From positions 1-64,000 of the forward strand of contig NZ_VKAA01000022.1 of assembly GCF_007096635.1 (NCBI RefSeq): a DNA stretch of 64,000 bases, given 5' to 3'. The notes under the pieces are model-generated. The model did not search any database, was not told the DNA's origin, and saw only the letters and a program-made list of their open reading frames with translations. Positions within the stretch are counted from its first letter, which is position 1; each line of letters begins with the position of its first letter. The position numbers were made by a program, and so were the translations under genes. Below, in pieces: positions 55,544-64,000 of this stretch. The DNA comes from Mycolicibacterium sp. 018/SC-01/001 (GTDB lineage: Bacteria; Actinomycetota; Actinomycetes; Mycobacteriales; Mycobacteriaceae).

Positions 55544-56217
55544 TGAAGGTCATACTGCAGGCCATCGCGTCAGCGGTGATCGGCCTCGTCTGCCTGGGTG
55601 CCGCAGTGTTCATCCCGGCCGGCACCCTGCGCTACTGGCAGGGCTGGGGCTTCATCGCGGTGTTCACCGCATGCTCGGTACTGTCCGGCGTGTACCTGGC
55701 ACTGCGTCAGCCGGACGCGCTGGCCCGCCGCGTCAAGGCCGGCCCGACCGCGGAGACCAGGCCCGCCCAGCGGATCATCATCAGCCTCATCTTGGTGTCG
55801 GTCATCGCGACGCTCGCCGTCGGCGCGCTGGACTGGCGACTCAAGTGGTCGACAGTGCCGGTGTGGCTCGTCGTCCTGGGTGACATCCTCGTCGCCGTCG
55901 GGCTGATCGGCGCGCAACTCGTTGTCGTACAGAACAATTGGGCCGGTGCCAGCATCACGGTCGAGGACCGCCAGCCCCTGATCTCGACGGGGCTCTACGG
56001 CGTAGTCCGCCACCCGATGTACAGCGCGACGTTGGTGATGATGGCCGGGGTTCCTCTCGCGCTCGGCTCACTCTGGGGGCTGGCGGTCGTGGTGCTGACC
56101 ATGCCGCTGTTGGCGGCGCGAATCCTCGACGAAGAGAAGCTGTTACGCGAGGGGCTAGCCGGTTATGCGGACTACACACAGCAGGTGCGCTTTCGGCTGA
56201 TCCCCCGCGTGTGGTGA
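55543..56217 (+). CDS. Isoprenylcysteine carboxylmethyltransferase-family membrane protein
   Basis: 224 residues; its ATG shares the A of the permease stop (TGATG). Several transmembrane helices precede the ICMT/PEMT-like catalytic region LISTGLYGVVRHPMYSATLV and DEEKLLREGLAGYADYTQQV, which bind SAM and a lipid substrate. It matches Rv1216c in position. The substrate is unknown; coupling to the exporter suggests modification of an exported lipid or drug. Confidence 0.85.
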   Translation: MKVILQAIASAVIGLVCLGAAVFIPAGTLRYWQGWGFIAVFTACSVLSGVYLALRQPDALARRVKAGPTAETRPAQRIIISLILVSVIATLAVGALDWRLKWSTVPVWLVVLGDILVAVGLIGAQLVVVQNNWAGASITVEDRQPLISTGLYGVVRHPMYSATLVMMAGVPLALGSLWGLAVVVLTMPLLAARILDEEKLLREGLAGYADYTQQVRFRLIPRVW

Positions 56218-56232
56218 GTCCATACTGAGCGC

Positions 56233-56829
56233 ATGGAGCTGCTGACCGGGTTGGGGCTCGCGACCGCAGCGGGTCTCAATGCCTACATCCCGCTGCTGGC
56301 CATCGGGTTGCTCGCCCGGTTCACCGATCTGGTGGCGCTGCCGCCGGGGTGGGCATGGCTGGAGAACGGCTGGGTGATGGCCCTCGTCGCGGTGCTGCTG
56401 GCCGTCGAGGTGGTTGCGGACAAGGTGCCCGCGCTCGACAGCGTCAACGACACGACCCAGACGTTCATCCGGCCGACCGCTGGCGGAATCGTGTTCGGGT
56501 CCGGCACGGCGGCCCAGACCGCTGCTGTCACCGATCCCGGCGCGTTCGCCCAATCGGGGCAATGGGTGCCCGTCGTCGCAGGGGTCGTCGTCGCGCTCGC
56601 GGTGTCGCTGACGAAGTCGACGGTGCGGCCCGCAGCCAACGTGGCCACCGCCGGTGTGGCGGCGCCGGTGCTGAGCACCCTCGAGGACGTCGTCGCCGTC
56701 GTGCTCGTGGCGCTGGCGATCCTCGTGCCGGTACTGGTCCTGATCGCGCTCGCGGGCATCGCCTGGGGCGCGATCCGGCTGATCCGGCGCCGACGGCGCA
56801 CGGTGTCCGCGCGCCGCGAGAGTCGTTGA
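56233..56829 (+). CDS. DUF4126 membrane protein
   Basis: 198 residues. ELLTGLGLATAAGLNAYIPL at the N-terminus, then VALLLAVEVVADKVPALDSV-like text and later VVALAVSLTKSTVRPAANVA define DUF4126. Four to five hydrophobic segments and a basic tail (RRRRRTVSARRESR) predict an inner-membrane protein. It starts 15 bp after the ICMT-like gene and is probably in the same transcript. The function is unknown. Confidence 0.8.
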   Translation: MELLTGLGLATAAGLNAYIPLLAIGLLARFTDLVALPPGWAWLENGWVMALVAVLLAVEVVADKVPALDSVNDTTQTFIRPTAGGIVFGSGTAAQTAAVTDPGAFAQSGQWVPVVAGVVVALAVSLTKSTVRPAANVATAGVAAPVLSTLEDVVAVVLVALAILVPVLVLIALAGIAWGAIRLIRRRRRTVSARRESR

Positions 56830-56847
56830 CCGCCCGCCCTGCGCGGG

Positions 56848-58062
56848 CTAGACCCAGACGCCCTTACCGACCGCCACCACGCCACCGGCGCTGACTGAGA
56901 AGCGTTCCCGGTCCTTGTCGAGGTCGACGCCCACCATCTCCCCCGGGCCGACCACGACGTTCTTGTCGAGGATCGCGTGCCGCACAACCGCTCCGCGGCC
57001 GATCCGCGCGCCCGGCATGATCACGCTGCCCTCGACGATCGCGCCGTCGTCCACCGCGACGTTCGACGACAGCACCGAATTGCGCACCGACGCCGCGGAG
57101 ATGATGCTGCCGGCGCCGACGACCGACTCCTGAGCCGAGCCGCCGTTGACGAACTTGGCCGGCGCGAGGTTCTCCGAGCTGCCCCGGATCGGCCAGCGCT
57201 TGTTGTAGAGGTTGAAGATCGGATGCACGGAGACGAGGTCCATGTGTGCGTCGTAGAACGCGTCGAGCGTCCCGACGTCGCGCCAGTACCCGTGGTCGCG
57301 CTCCGTCGCCCCGGGCACCTCGTTGTTGTTGAAGTCGTACACCGACGCCATCCCGTCGGACACCAGCCGCGGGATGATGTCACCACCCATGTCGTGGTCG
57401 GAGTCGTCGTCCTCGGCGTCCGCGCGGATCGCGTCGATCAGCACCTTGGTGGTGAAGATGTAGTTGCCCATCGACACGAACGTCTGCTCGGGGTCGTCCG
57501 GCGTGCCCGGCGGGTTCGACGGCTTCTCGATGAACCCTCGGATGCGCCCGGAGTCGTCGGCGTCGATGCATCCGAACGCACTGGCTTCGGCGCGCGGTAC
57601 GCGAATCCCCGCCACCGTGGCACCGGCGCCGCTCTCGATGTGCTGCTGCACCATCTGCTCGGGGTCCATCCGGTACACGTGGTCGGCCCCGAAGATCACG
57701 ATGTAATCCGGGTCCTCGTCATAGATCAGATTCATCGACTGGTAGATCGCATCCGCCGACCCCGTGTACCACCGCGGGCCGAGGCGCTGCTGCGCAGGCA
57801 CCGGGGTGATGTACTCGCCGGCAAGCCCCGAAAGGCGCCAGTTCTGCGATATGTGGCGATCCAGCGAATGCGACTTGTATTGGGTGAGAACACAGATCCG
57901 CAGGTATCGCGCGTTGACCAGATTCGAGAGCACGAAGTCGATCAGCCGGTAGGCGCCTCCGAACGGAACCGCGGGCTTGGCCCGGTCGGCTGTCAACGGA
58001 TACAGCCGTTTGCCTTCTCCGCCGGCGAGGACGATGCCCAGCACGTGTGGCGCTTCCCTCAT
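56848..58062 (-). CDS. glgC: Glucose-1-phosphate adenylyltransferase GlgC
   Basis: 404 residues. LGIVLAGGEGKRLYPLTADR is the nucleotide-binding signature; AKPAVPFGGAYRLIDFVLSN, IVIFGADHVYRMDPEQMV and SADAIYQSMNLIYDEDPDYI follow. The C-terminal left-handed beta-helix has hexapeptide repeats (GARIGRGAVVRHAILDKNVV). It makes ADP-glucose from glucose-1-phosphate and ATP for glycogen, maltose-1-phosphate and capsular glucan. It is divergent from glgM. Confidence 0.95.
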   Translation of the reverse strand: MREAPHVLGIVLAGGEGKRLYPLTADRAKPAVPFGGAYRLIDFVLSNLVNARYLRICVLTQYKSHSLDRHISQNWRLSGLAGEYITPVPAQQRLGPRWYTGSADAIYQSMNLIYDEDPDYIVIFGADHVYRMDPEQMVQQHIESGAGATVAGIRVPRAEASAFGCIDADDSGRIRGFIEKPSNPPGTPDDPEQTFVSMGNYIFTTKVLIDAIRADAEDDDSDHDMGGDIIPRLVSDGMASVYDFNNNEVPGATERDHGYWRDVGTLDAFYDAHMDLVSVHPIFNLYNKRWPIRGSSENLAPAKFVNGGSAQESVVGAGSIISAASVRNSVLSSNVAVDDGAIVEGSVIMPGARIGRGAVVRHAILDKNVVVGPGEMVGVDLDKDRERFSVSAGGVVAVGKGVWV

Positions 58063-58191
58063 GAAACCAACCTATCGGCAGGTGGTGGCGGGGGCCAGCT
58101 ATTGGCAGGCATTGGCGCGTTCTCATCGCTGTCGTTCAAGACAATTGAGGATGCGCCGCGGGCCGTCGGTCCATCTGGGTACGGTCAGTCC

Positions 58192-59352
58192 ATGCGAGTG
58201 GCGATGATGACGCGGGAGTACCCACCGGAGGTCTACGGCGGCGCCGGAGTCCACGTCACCGAATTGGTCGCGCAGCTGCGTCACCTGTGCGAGGTCGACG
58301 TGCACTGCATGGGTGCGCCGCGTCCCGGGGTGACGGTCGCCGCTCCCGATCCCGCACTGGAGGGCGCCAACGCCGCGCTGGCGACGTTGTCGGCCGACCT
58401 CAACATGGTCAACACCAGCTCGCAGGCTTCCGTGGTGCATTCCCACACCTGGTACACGGGCATGGCCGGCCATCTGGCGGCGCTGCTCTACGGCGTGCCG
58501 CATGTGCTGACCGCGCACTCGCTGGAGCCGATGCGGCCCTGGAAAGCCGAGCAACTCGGCGGCGGATACCGCATTTCGTCGTGGGTGGAGAAGACGGCCG
58601 TGGAAGCCGCCGACGCCGTGATCGCCGTGAGCTCGGGGATGCGCGAGGACGTGCTGCGCACCTACCCGGCACTGGATCCCGACCGGGTGCACGTGGTGCG
58701 CAACGGCATCGACACCGACGTCTGGTATCCGGCCGAGCCGGAACCCGGACAGTCCGTGCTGGCCGACCTGGGTGTCGATCCGGCCCGCCCGATCGTCGCG
58801 TTCGTCGGCCGGATCACCCGGCAGAAGGGCGTGGCTCACCTGGTGGCTGCGGCACATCACTTCGCCCCCGAAGTGCAGCTCGTGCTGTGTGCCGGAGCGC
58901 CCGACACTCCCGAGATCGCCGAGGAAGTGGCCTCCGCGGTCCGGGAGCTGTCCGCGGCCCGCACGGGCGTGTTCTGGGTGCGCGAGATGCTGCCCACCGC
59001 CAAGATCCGCGAAATCCTCACCGCAGCAACTACTTTCGTGTGTCCGTCGGTGTACGAGCCGCTGGGCATCGTAAACCTGGAGGCGATGGCGTGCGGGACG
59101 GCAGTGGTCGCGTCCGACGTCGGCGGCATCCCCGAGGTGGTCGACGACGGACGCACCGGCCTGCTGGTGCATTACGACCCCGACGACCCGGCCGCATTCG
59201 AGCGGGACCTCGCCGCCGGCGTCAATGCCCTGGTGGCCGACCCACAGCGTGCTGCGTCGTTCGGCGCTGCGGGCCGGGCCCGGTGTATCGAGGAGTTCTC
59301 GTGGGCGCAGATCGCCGAGCAGACCCTGGAGATCTACCGCAAAGTCTGCTGA
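58192..59352 (+). CDS. glgM: Maltose-1-phosphate synthase GlgM (GT4, glgA-type)
   Basis: 386 residues from ATG 58192; upstream in-frame sequence runs antisense through glgC and is rejected. The GT4 fold shows VAMMTREYPPEVYGGAGVHV, FVGRITRQKGVAHLVAA and the donor-binding YEPLGIVNLEAMACGTAVVA. Mycobacterial GlgM (Rv1212c) uses ADP-glucose and glucose-1-phosphate to make maltose-1-phosphate for the GlgE pathway. GlgC opposite supplies its substrate. Confidence 0.93.
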   Translation: MRVAMMTREYPPEVYGGAGVHVTELVAQLRHLCEVDVHCMGAPRPGVTVAAPDPALEGANAALATLSADLNMVNTSSQASVVHSHTWYTGMAGHLAALLYGVPHVLTAHSLEPMRPWKAEQLGGGYRISSWVEKTAVEAADAVIAVSSGMREDVLRTYPALDPDRVHVVRNGIDTDVWYPAEPEPGQSVLADLGVDPARPIVAFVGRITRQKGVAHLVAAAHHFAPEVQLVLCAGAPDTPEIAEEVASAVRELSAARTGVFWVREMLPTAKIREILTAATTFVCPSVYEPLGIVNLEAMACGTAVVASDVGGIPEVVDDGRTGLLVHYDPDDPAAFERDLAAGVNALVADPQRAASFGAAGRARCIEEFSWAQIAEQTLEIYRKVC

Positions 59353-59365
59353 GCGCCTCGCAGCG

Positions 59366-59533
59366 CTAGCTGGTGACGCCCTTGAGTTCGTCGCCGAGGG
59401 CGGCTGCCTCATCGGGAGTCAGCTCGACGACCAATCGTCCGCCGCCTTCCAGTGGTACCCGCATCACGATGCCGCGCCCCTCCTTGGTTGCTTCCAGTGG
59501 ACCGTCGCCGGTCCGGGGCTTCATCGCCGCCAT
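59366..59533 (-). CDS. DUF3117 small protein (Rv1211-like)
   Basis: 55 residues from ATG 59533, with an excellent GGAGGAGG just upstream. AAMKPRTGDGPLEATKEGRG followed by VMRVPLEGGGRLVVELTPDE and AAALGDEL is the full DUF3117 domain. The protein is highly conserved in actinobacteria and unassigned. It is convergent with glgM, ending 13 bp from it. Confidence 0.88.
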   Translation of the reverse strand: MAAMKPRTGDGPLEATKEGRGIVMRVPLEGGGRLVVELTPDEAAALGDELKGVTS

Positions 59534-59699
59534 CGAGTGCCTCCTCCGCGTGGGCGTGCCCGTCAGGGCCCGGGTGGTCGTGCAAGCACCGATGACGTCG
59601 AACACTGACAGCATCGGCTCTGAACTGCTTCAGACGTCCATTGTTCCCTATCCGCGCCATCTCGTGTGCAAAGACCCGCTATAGCTGCGCCTGCGGCGC

Positions 59700-60299
59700 T
59701 CACGCCCGCGGCACCCAGCAGTCGGCGACGTGATCGTCGACCATGCCGGTCGCTTGCATCAGGGCGTAGGCAGTGGTGGGGCCGACGAAGCGGAATCCGC
59801 GCCGTTTCAGTTCCTTGGCCATCGCCGTCGACTCGGCGGACGTCGCGGGCACCTGTGTCAGATCGGCCGGCCGGGGCCGGGTCGCTCGGTCGGCGGGCGC
59901 GAAGGACCACAGCAGCTCGGCCAGGTCACTGCCCGCATCGGCGAGGTCGATGACCGCCCGGGCGTTGACGATCGTCGCCTCGATCTTCGACCGGTTCCGC
60001 ACGATGCCGGTGTCGGCCATCAACCGCTCGACGTCGGCCTCGGTGTAGCGGGCCACGCGGTCGGCGTCGAAGCCGTCGAAGGCGGCGCGGAAGTTCTCCC
60101 GTTTACGCAGGATGATCAGCCAGGACAACCCACTCTGGAACGCCTCGAGACTGATCCGCTCGAACAGGGCGCCCGAATCATGCAGCGGCCGGCCCCACTC
60201 GGTGTCGTGGTAGTCGCGGTAGAGCACGAAGTCGGCGGGCGGCAGGCGTGACTGGTCGATCCAGCCGCACCGCACGCGGCCGTCGGATTCGACAGTCAT
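59700..60299 (-). CDS. tagA: DNA-3-methyladenine glycosylase I TagA
   Basis: 199 residues. The zinc site is C11, H31, H190 and C194, with the last two in DDHVADC, the spacing of the E. coli enzyme. LEAFQSGLSWLIILRKRENF and TGIVRNRSKIEATIVNAR give the base pocket and helix-hairpin-helix-like segment. It removes 3-methyladenine from alkylated DNA. Its start overlaps the stop of the DivIVA-like gene, so the two are coupled. Confidence 0.93.
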   Translation of the reverse strand: MTVESDGRVRCGWIDQSRLPPADFVLYRDYHDTEWGRPLHDSGALFERISLEAFQSGLSWLIILRKRENFRAAFDGFDADRVARYTEADVERLMADTGIVRNRSKIEATIVNARAVIDLADAGSDLAELLWSFAPADRATRPRPADLTQVPATSAESTAMAKELKRRGFRFVGPTTAYALMQATGMVDDHVADCWVPRA

Positions 60300-60607
60300 C
60301 CGCCGCGCTGCGGAACGTCGCGCGGCTCCCGCACCGCGGCGAGCTCCTCGCGCAGCTGATCGATCTCGCGACCGAGACGTTCGAGCGCCCAGTCGACTTC
60401 GCTGGCCTTGTAACCGCGCAGCGTCTGGGTGAACTTGAGCGCCTCGACGTCGGCCCCGGTGATGTCGGCAGCGGGCAGCGCGGTGGCGGTGGTGCCCTGC
60501 GGTAGCGGCGGCAACACCTCACCGCGGCCGAACAGCACACTGCCGATGGCGAACAACACGGTGCCGACCAGCACCAGCACGACGAGATAGAGGAGAACGA
60601 GCGTCAC
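60296..60607 (-). CDS. DivIVA-domain small membrane protein (Rv1209-like)
   Basis: 103 residues. One N-terminal transmembrane helix (LLYLVVLVLVGTVLFAIGSV) is followed by a short linker and a DivIVA-like motif, LKFTQTLRGYKASEVDWALE, leading into a coiled segment. It may locate to curved or polar membrane. It overlaps tagA by 4 bp and lies downstream of gpgS with about 50 bp between. Confidence 0.82.
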   Translation of the reverse strand: MTLVLLYLVVLVLVGTVLFAIGSVLFGRGEVLPPLPQGTTATALPAADITGADVEALKFTQTLRGYKASEVDWALERLGREIDQLREELAAVREPRDVPQRGG

Positions 60608-60660
60608 AGGTCGATAGTGCCTGACGGCACCGACAAGATCAGCGGGACGTCAGCTAGGAC

Positions 60661-61620
60661 CTAACGGGGACGCAGCGTGACCATCGGGGGACGGTCGTCG
60701 AGCGACACCGACGACGTGCGCGGCGTGTAGTCCTCGCCGTCGGCGAAGAACTGGGTCAGCCCGACACCCGAGTCGGGGACACCGCAGCGTTGCAGCAGCG
60801 TCGCGATGACCTGCCTGCTCATCGAGGCCAGTTCGGTCAAGGGGCGGTTGCGGTGCGTGCGGACGCCGAGGTTGACCTGGGCGATCCCGTCGAGGCCGAG
60901 GCGGTCGTAGGCGTCGACCAGCAAGCCGATCTCCACTCCGTAGCCGGGGGCGAACGGCACCGCGGTCAGGAGCTCCCTGGTGCCTGCGTACTCCCCGCCG
61001 AGTGGCTGGTACAGGCACGACAGCTCGGGTCGCAGCGCGGCCAGCAGCGGCCGGGCCACCAGTTCGGTGACGCGACCGCCGCCGTTGGCGTCCTCGCGGC
61101 CGCTGACCTTGAGCGGACGCCGATAGAACCCCTTGACCAGGTGGACGCCGTCGGCGGTGAGCAGCGGGCCGAGCAGCTTCGGCACGAACATCGGGTCCGG
61201 GTCGAGCAGATCGGAGTCGACGAACGCGATCAGATCGCCGGTGGTCGCGGCCAGTGAACGCCACAGCACCTCACCCTTGCCGGGCTGGGGTGGCACCTCG
61301 GGCAGCGCAACCTCGCGGCTGATCACCCGCGCACCGGCCGCCAGGGCCCGGATCTCCGTGTCGTCGGTGGAGCCGGAGTCGAGCACCACGAGCTCGTCGA
61401 CCAGTCCACCCAGCAGCGGGGTGATCGTCTCGACCACACCGGCCACGGTTTCTTCTTCGTTCAGCGCCGGCAGCACCACCGACACGGTGCGGCCCTTCTT
61501 GGCGGCTTCCAGCTCGGCAATCGTCCACGTGGGCCGGCTCCAGCTGTGGTCACTCAGCCACCGGTGCTCGGCAATTCCCTCGGGGCCCGTTCCCGTGACG
61601 CGCTCGGTCAACACTGTCAT
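60661..61620 (-). CDS. gpgS: Glucosyl-3-phosphoglycerate synthase GpgS
   Basis: 319 residues from ATG 61620, which overlaps the folP2 stop (ATGA). A longer frame to 61845 runs into folP2 in another frame and is rejected. VSVVLPALNEEETVAGVVET and LIAFVDSDLLDPDPMFVPKL carry the GT-A fold and DxD-type metal site; LSCLYQPLGGEYAGTRELLT and PFAPGYGVEIGLLVDAYDRL give acceptor residues. It uses UDP-glucose and 3-phosphoglycerate to start methylglucose lipopolysaccharide synthesis (Rv1208). Confidence 0.93.
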   Translation of the reverse strand: MTVLTERVTGTGPEGIAEHRWLSDHSWSRPTWTIAELEAAKKGRTVSVVLPALNEEETVAGVVETITPLLGGLVDELVVLDSGSTDDTEIRALAAGARVISREVALPEVPPQPGKGEVLWRSLAATTGDLIAFVDSDLLDPDPMFVPKLLGPLLTADGVHLVKGFYRRPLKVSGREDANGGGRVTELVARPLLAALRPELSCLYQPLGGEYAGTRELLTAVPFAPGYGVEIGLLVDAYDRLGLDGIAQVNLGVRTHRNRPLTELASMSRQVIATLLQRCGVPDSGVGLTQFFADGEDYTPRTSSVSLDDRPPMVTLRPR

Positions 61621-62492
61621 GCGAGTCCCCTCACCGTGCGTTGTGGCGGACGGACGCCGTGAATCGACGCCACCATCTCCAGTACTCGACGTGTGGGGCC
61701 CACCTCGTGCACGCGGAACATGGCTGCTCCCTCGGCGGCCGCCAGTGCGGTCGCTGCCAGGGTGCCTTCCAGGCGTTCGGTGAGTCCCACACCCAGAGTC
61801 TCCCCGACGAAATCCTTGTTGCTCAGGGCCATCAGGACCGGCCATCCAGTGTTAACAAGCTCTTTCACATGCCGCAACAAACTAAGACCGTGGTAAGTGT
61901 TCTTGCCGAAATCGTGGGTCGGATCGATCACGATCCCATCGCGCCGCACGCCGTGGGCCAGGGCTTTTTCGGCAGCAGCGGTCACTTCGGCGAGCACGTC
62001 GTCGACCACGCCGCGCTCGGTGATCCCGTAGTTGACCCGGAACGGGCGCGTGCGCGGGACCGCGCCGCCGGTGTGCGAGCACACCAGCCCGGCGTTGAAC
62101 TCAGCGGCGACGGCCGGCAGACCGGGATCCGCGCCGGCCCAGGTGTCATTGATCAGATCGGCACCGGCCGCGCAGGCCTGCTTGGCGACCTCGGCCCGCC
62201 AGGTGTCCACGCTGATCAACTGGTCGGGGAACTCGCCGCGGAGCCACTCGATGAACGGGATGACGCGGGCGAGTTCCTCGTCGACGTCGACGGTCAGGCC
62301 GGGTCCCGCCTTGACGCCGCCGACGTCGACGATGTCCGCGCCGTCGGCGACCACGCGGTGGGCGGCCTCCTTGGCGGCCTCGTCGGTGAACGTGGCGCCA
62401 CGGTCGTAGAAGGAGTCCGGCGTCCGGTTGACGATCGCCATGATCAGCGCGCGATCACCCGCCACCGGCCGCCCGAGAAACGTCGACTGCAC
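61617..62492 (-). CDS. folP2: FolP2, dihydropteroate-synthase-like protein
   Basis: 291 residues. MAIVNRTPDSFYDRGATFTD is the first pterin-site signature, with Arg replacing the Asn more usual in FolP1. DIVDVGGVKAGPG and IVIDPTHDFGKNTYHGLSLL follow in TIM-barrel order. Mycobacterial FolP2 (Rv1207) is reported to lack normal DHPS activity and is thought to have another role. It is translationally coupled to gpgS. Confidence 0.92.
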   Translation of the reverse strand: MQSTFLGRPVAGDRALIMAIVNRTPDSFYDRGATFTDEAAKEAAHRVVADGADIVDVGGVKAGPGLTVDVDEELARVIPFIEWLRGEFPDQLISVDTWRAEVAKQACAAGADLINDTWAGADPGLPAVAAEFNAGLVCSHTGGAVPRTRPFRVNYGITERGVVDDVLAEVTAAAEKALAHGVRRDGIVIDPTHDFGKNTYHGLSLLRHVKELVNTGWPVLMALSNKDFVGETLGVGLTERLEGTLAATALAAAEGAAMFRVHEVGPTRRVLEMVASIHGVRPPQRTVRGLA

Positions 62493-62514
62493 GCTCCCAG
62501 GCTACGTACCGAGC

Positions 62515-62563
62515 GATTTCGGCGTGTTCGTCGTCGCTCAGCGACGGCAAACACGCCGAAATC
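62515..62563 (-). terminator. Hairpin after fadD6
   Basis: GATTTCGGCGTGTT (62515-62528) pairs with AACACGCCGAAATC (62550-62563), and an inner GTCGC/GCGAC pair strengthens the stem. It lies just past the fadD6 stop and before the folP2 start, so it should separate the two transcripts. Confidence 0.6.
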
Positions 62564-62569
62564 ACGCAG

Positions 62570-64000
62570 CTACTTGGGCTTCTTGCCCGCGGCGACCTCG
62601 TCCGGGTACTCGTCGTAGAACTCCACGTAGCCCTCCTCCTTGCCGGAGAGCACGTAGATCGGGTCCTCGATCTCGATGTCCTCGGTGTCGTCGTCGTCGC
62701 CGGAGGCCTTTCCGTAGCCCTCCTTGCGGAGATCCCCCTTCTGCGACTTGAACGTCGAGGTGTGCGCCAGCTCCTCGACCACGCGGACGAACAGCGGCAC
62801 CGCGTAACCGGGCAGCTTGTCGTAGGCGGCCTTGGCCAGCGACTTACCGTCGAACTCCTTGCCCTCCTTGAGCTGCACGGCGGCCATACCTGCGCGGCCG
62901 CCGGCCCCGGGCACCTCGACACCGAACACCGTGGCCTCCTCGACCTGCGGGTCGGTCGAGATGGCGGCCTCGACCTCGGTGGTGGCGACGTTCTCGCCCT
63001 TCCACCGGAACGTGTCACCGAGCCGGTCGGTGAACGCGGCGTGCCCGAAGCCCTGGGCGCGCATCAGGTCGCCGGTGTTGAACCAGACGTCGCCCTCCTT
63101 GAAGGCGTCGCGGACCAGCTTCTTCTCGGTGGCTTCCTTGTCGGTGTAGCCGTCGAAGGGCTGGAAGTTGCTCACCTTGCTCAGCAGCAGGCCGGGCTGG
63201 CCGGTCTTCACCTTCCGCAGCCGGCCGTTCTCGTCGCGCTTGGGGTCGCCGGTCTCCTCGTCGTACTCGACGAACGCCACCGGGGTCGGGCAGATACCGG
63301 TCGTCTTGTCGATGTTGAGCACGTTGACGAATGCGGTGTTGCCCTCGCTGGCCGCATAGAACTCGCAGACCCGCTTGATGCCGAACCGTTCGGTGAATTC
63401 GTCCCAGATCGCGGGCCGCAGCCCGTTACCGGCGATCACCCGCACCTTGTGCTGACGATCGGTCGGCTTCGGATCCTTGCCGAGCAGGTAGGTGCAGATC
63501 TCGCCGATGTAGACGAACGCGGTGGCCTCGTAGCGGATGACGTCGTCCCAGAACTTCGACGCCGAGAACGACTTGCCCAGCGCCAGGGTCGCGCCGGAGT
63601 TCAGCACCGACGACAGTGCGACCGTCAGCGCGTTGTTGTGGTACAGCGGCAGGCAGCAGTACAGCGTGTCGTTGCTGTTCAGGCGCATGCCCAGACCGCC
63701 GAAGCCGGCCAGTGCGCGCAGCCAGCGGTAGTGCGTCATCACGCTGGCCTTGGGCATGCCCGTGGTGCCGGAGGTGAAGATGTAGAAGGCCTTGTCCTTG
63801 GCGAGCACCGCCGACGTGGTCGCCGGGTTGTTCGTGGGCGCGCCTTGGGCCTTCTGCTGCATCTCGTCGACGGTGACCAGCCCGGACGTGTCGGCGCCGC
63901 TCTCGGTGATCGGGTCGACCAGGTCGACCTCGGCGATGACGACCTTGGCCTCGAGCAGGCCGAGGCTGTGTTTGAGCACGTCTCCGCGCTGGTGGTAATT
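62570..64000 (-). CDS. fadD6: Long-chain acyl-CoA synthetase FadD6 (5' part outside window)
   Basis: The frame stays open to the right edge, so the N-terminus lies beyond 64000; 477 codons are present. The AMP-binding signature YIFTSGTTGMPKASVMTHYR is followed by RVIAGNGLRPAIWDEFTERF, EFYAASEGNTAFVNVLNIDK and the hinge/lid region GDLMRAQGFGHAAFTDRLGD, then KGENVATTEVEAAI. It activates very-long- or long-chain fatty acids to CoA esters at the membrane. It corresponds to Rv1206. Confidence 0.93.
   Translation of the reverse strand, partial: NYHQRGDVLKHSLGLLEAKVVIAEVDLVDPITESGADTSGLVTVDEMQQKAQGAPTNNPATTSAVLAKDKAFYIFTSGTTGMPKASVMTHYRWLRALAGFGGLGMRLNSNDTLYCCLPLYHNNALTVALSSVLNSGATLALGKSFSASKFWDDVIRYEATAFVYIGEICTYLLGKDPKPTDRQHKVRVIAGNGLRPAIWDEFTERFGIKRVCEFYAASEGNTAFVNVLNIDKTTGICPTPVAFVEYDEETGDPKRDENGRLRKVKTGQPGLLLSKVSNFQPFDGYTDKEATEKKLVRDAFKEGDVWFNTGDLMRAQGFGHAAFTDRLGDTFRWKGENVATTEVEAAISTDPQVEEATVFGVEVPGAGGRAGMAAVQLKEGKEFDGKSLAKAAYDKLPGYAVPLFVRVVEELAHTSTFKSQKGDLRKEGYGKASGDDDDTEDIEIEDPIYVLSGKEEGYVEFYDEYPDEVAAGKKPK

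Noticed and set aside
56977..58191. An in-frame N-terminal extension of glgM
   Set aside because: It would run antisense through all of glgC; the ATG at 58192 gives the standard protein.

Overview
The window is chromosomal DNA from a high-GC mycobacterium, most likely an environmental (Mycolicibacterium-type) species. From about 10.4 kb to the right end, the genes I recognise match, in near-collinear order, the Mycobacterium tuberculosis block from about Rv1257c (FAD oxidoreductase) and Rv1256c (CYP130) down to Rv1206 (fadD6). That block includes kgd, lpqZ, corA, mrp, tatB-htrA-rseA-sigE, Rv1220c-Rv1216c, glgC/glgM, tagA, gpgS and folP2. These identifications come from remembered protein families and gene order, not from a search.

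Positions 1 to about 10,370 are different. GC is visibly lower, no genes match the conserved neighbourhood, and short repeat clusters that look like insertion-sequence ends lie on both sides (29-71 and 10297-10365). A decayed ESX-associated small gene sits at the left edge. The cargo is four genes: a large nuclease-helicase with twelve helicase-associated repeats (674-5050, minus); a NACHT-type STAND NTPase (5344-8103, plus); a protein that reads like a proteasome/HslV-type Ntn peptidase (8138-9055, plus); and a trypsin-like serine protease without a signal peptide (9155-10117, minus). I read this as a candidate anti-phage island. A NACHT ATPase between two different cytoplasmic proteases is the most unusual thing in the window.

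10.4-26 kb: CYP130 with its TetR regulator, a membrane acyltransferase with the RNA helicase DeaD, lipoprotein LprE, a RecB-like nuclease/UPF1-like helicase fusion, two flavoproteins, two multidrug MFS exporters and a small membrane protein. 26-34 kb: the 2-oxoglutarate dehydrogenase/decarboxylase Kgd, a DUF732 secreted protein, and two tandem glycine-rich PGRS-like proteins that have Sec-type leaders and no PE domain. 34-41 kb: an SDR, an S9 peptidase, TetR and MarR regulators with clear palindromic operators, a RidA-like protein, LpqZ and CorA.

41-48 kb: a SUFU-domain protein, a general-stress membrane protein, a DUF4190 protein, a CitE-like lyase, an MgtE-N/CBS regulator without a membrane channel coupled to a DUF1003 protein, a lytic transglycosylase and Mrp. 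48-51.4 kb: the envelope-stress unit sigE-rseA-htrA-tatB on the minus strand. 51.5-57 kb: an O-methyltransferase and a self-regulated TetR/ABC exporter unit. 57 kb to the end: glucan and methylglucose-lipopolysaccharide functions (glgC, glgM, gpgS), tagA, small conserved proteins, folP2 and the 3' part of fadD6. I saw no rRNA, tRNA or CRISPR array.
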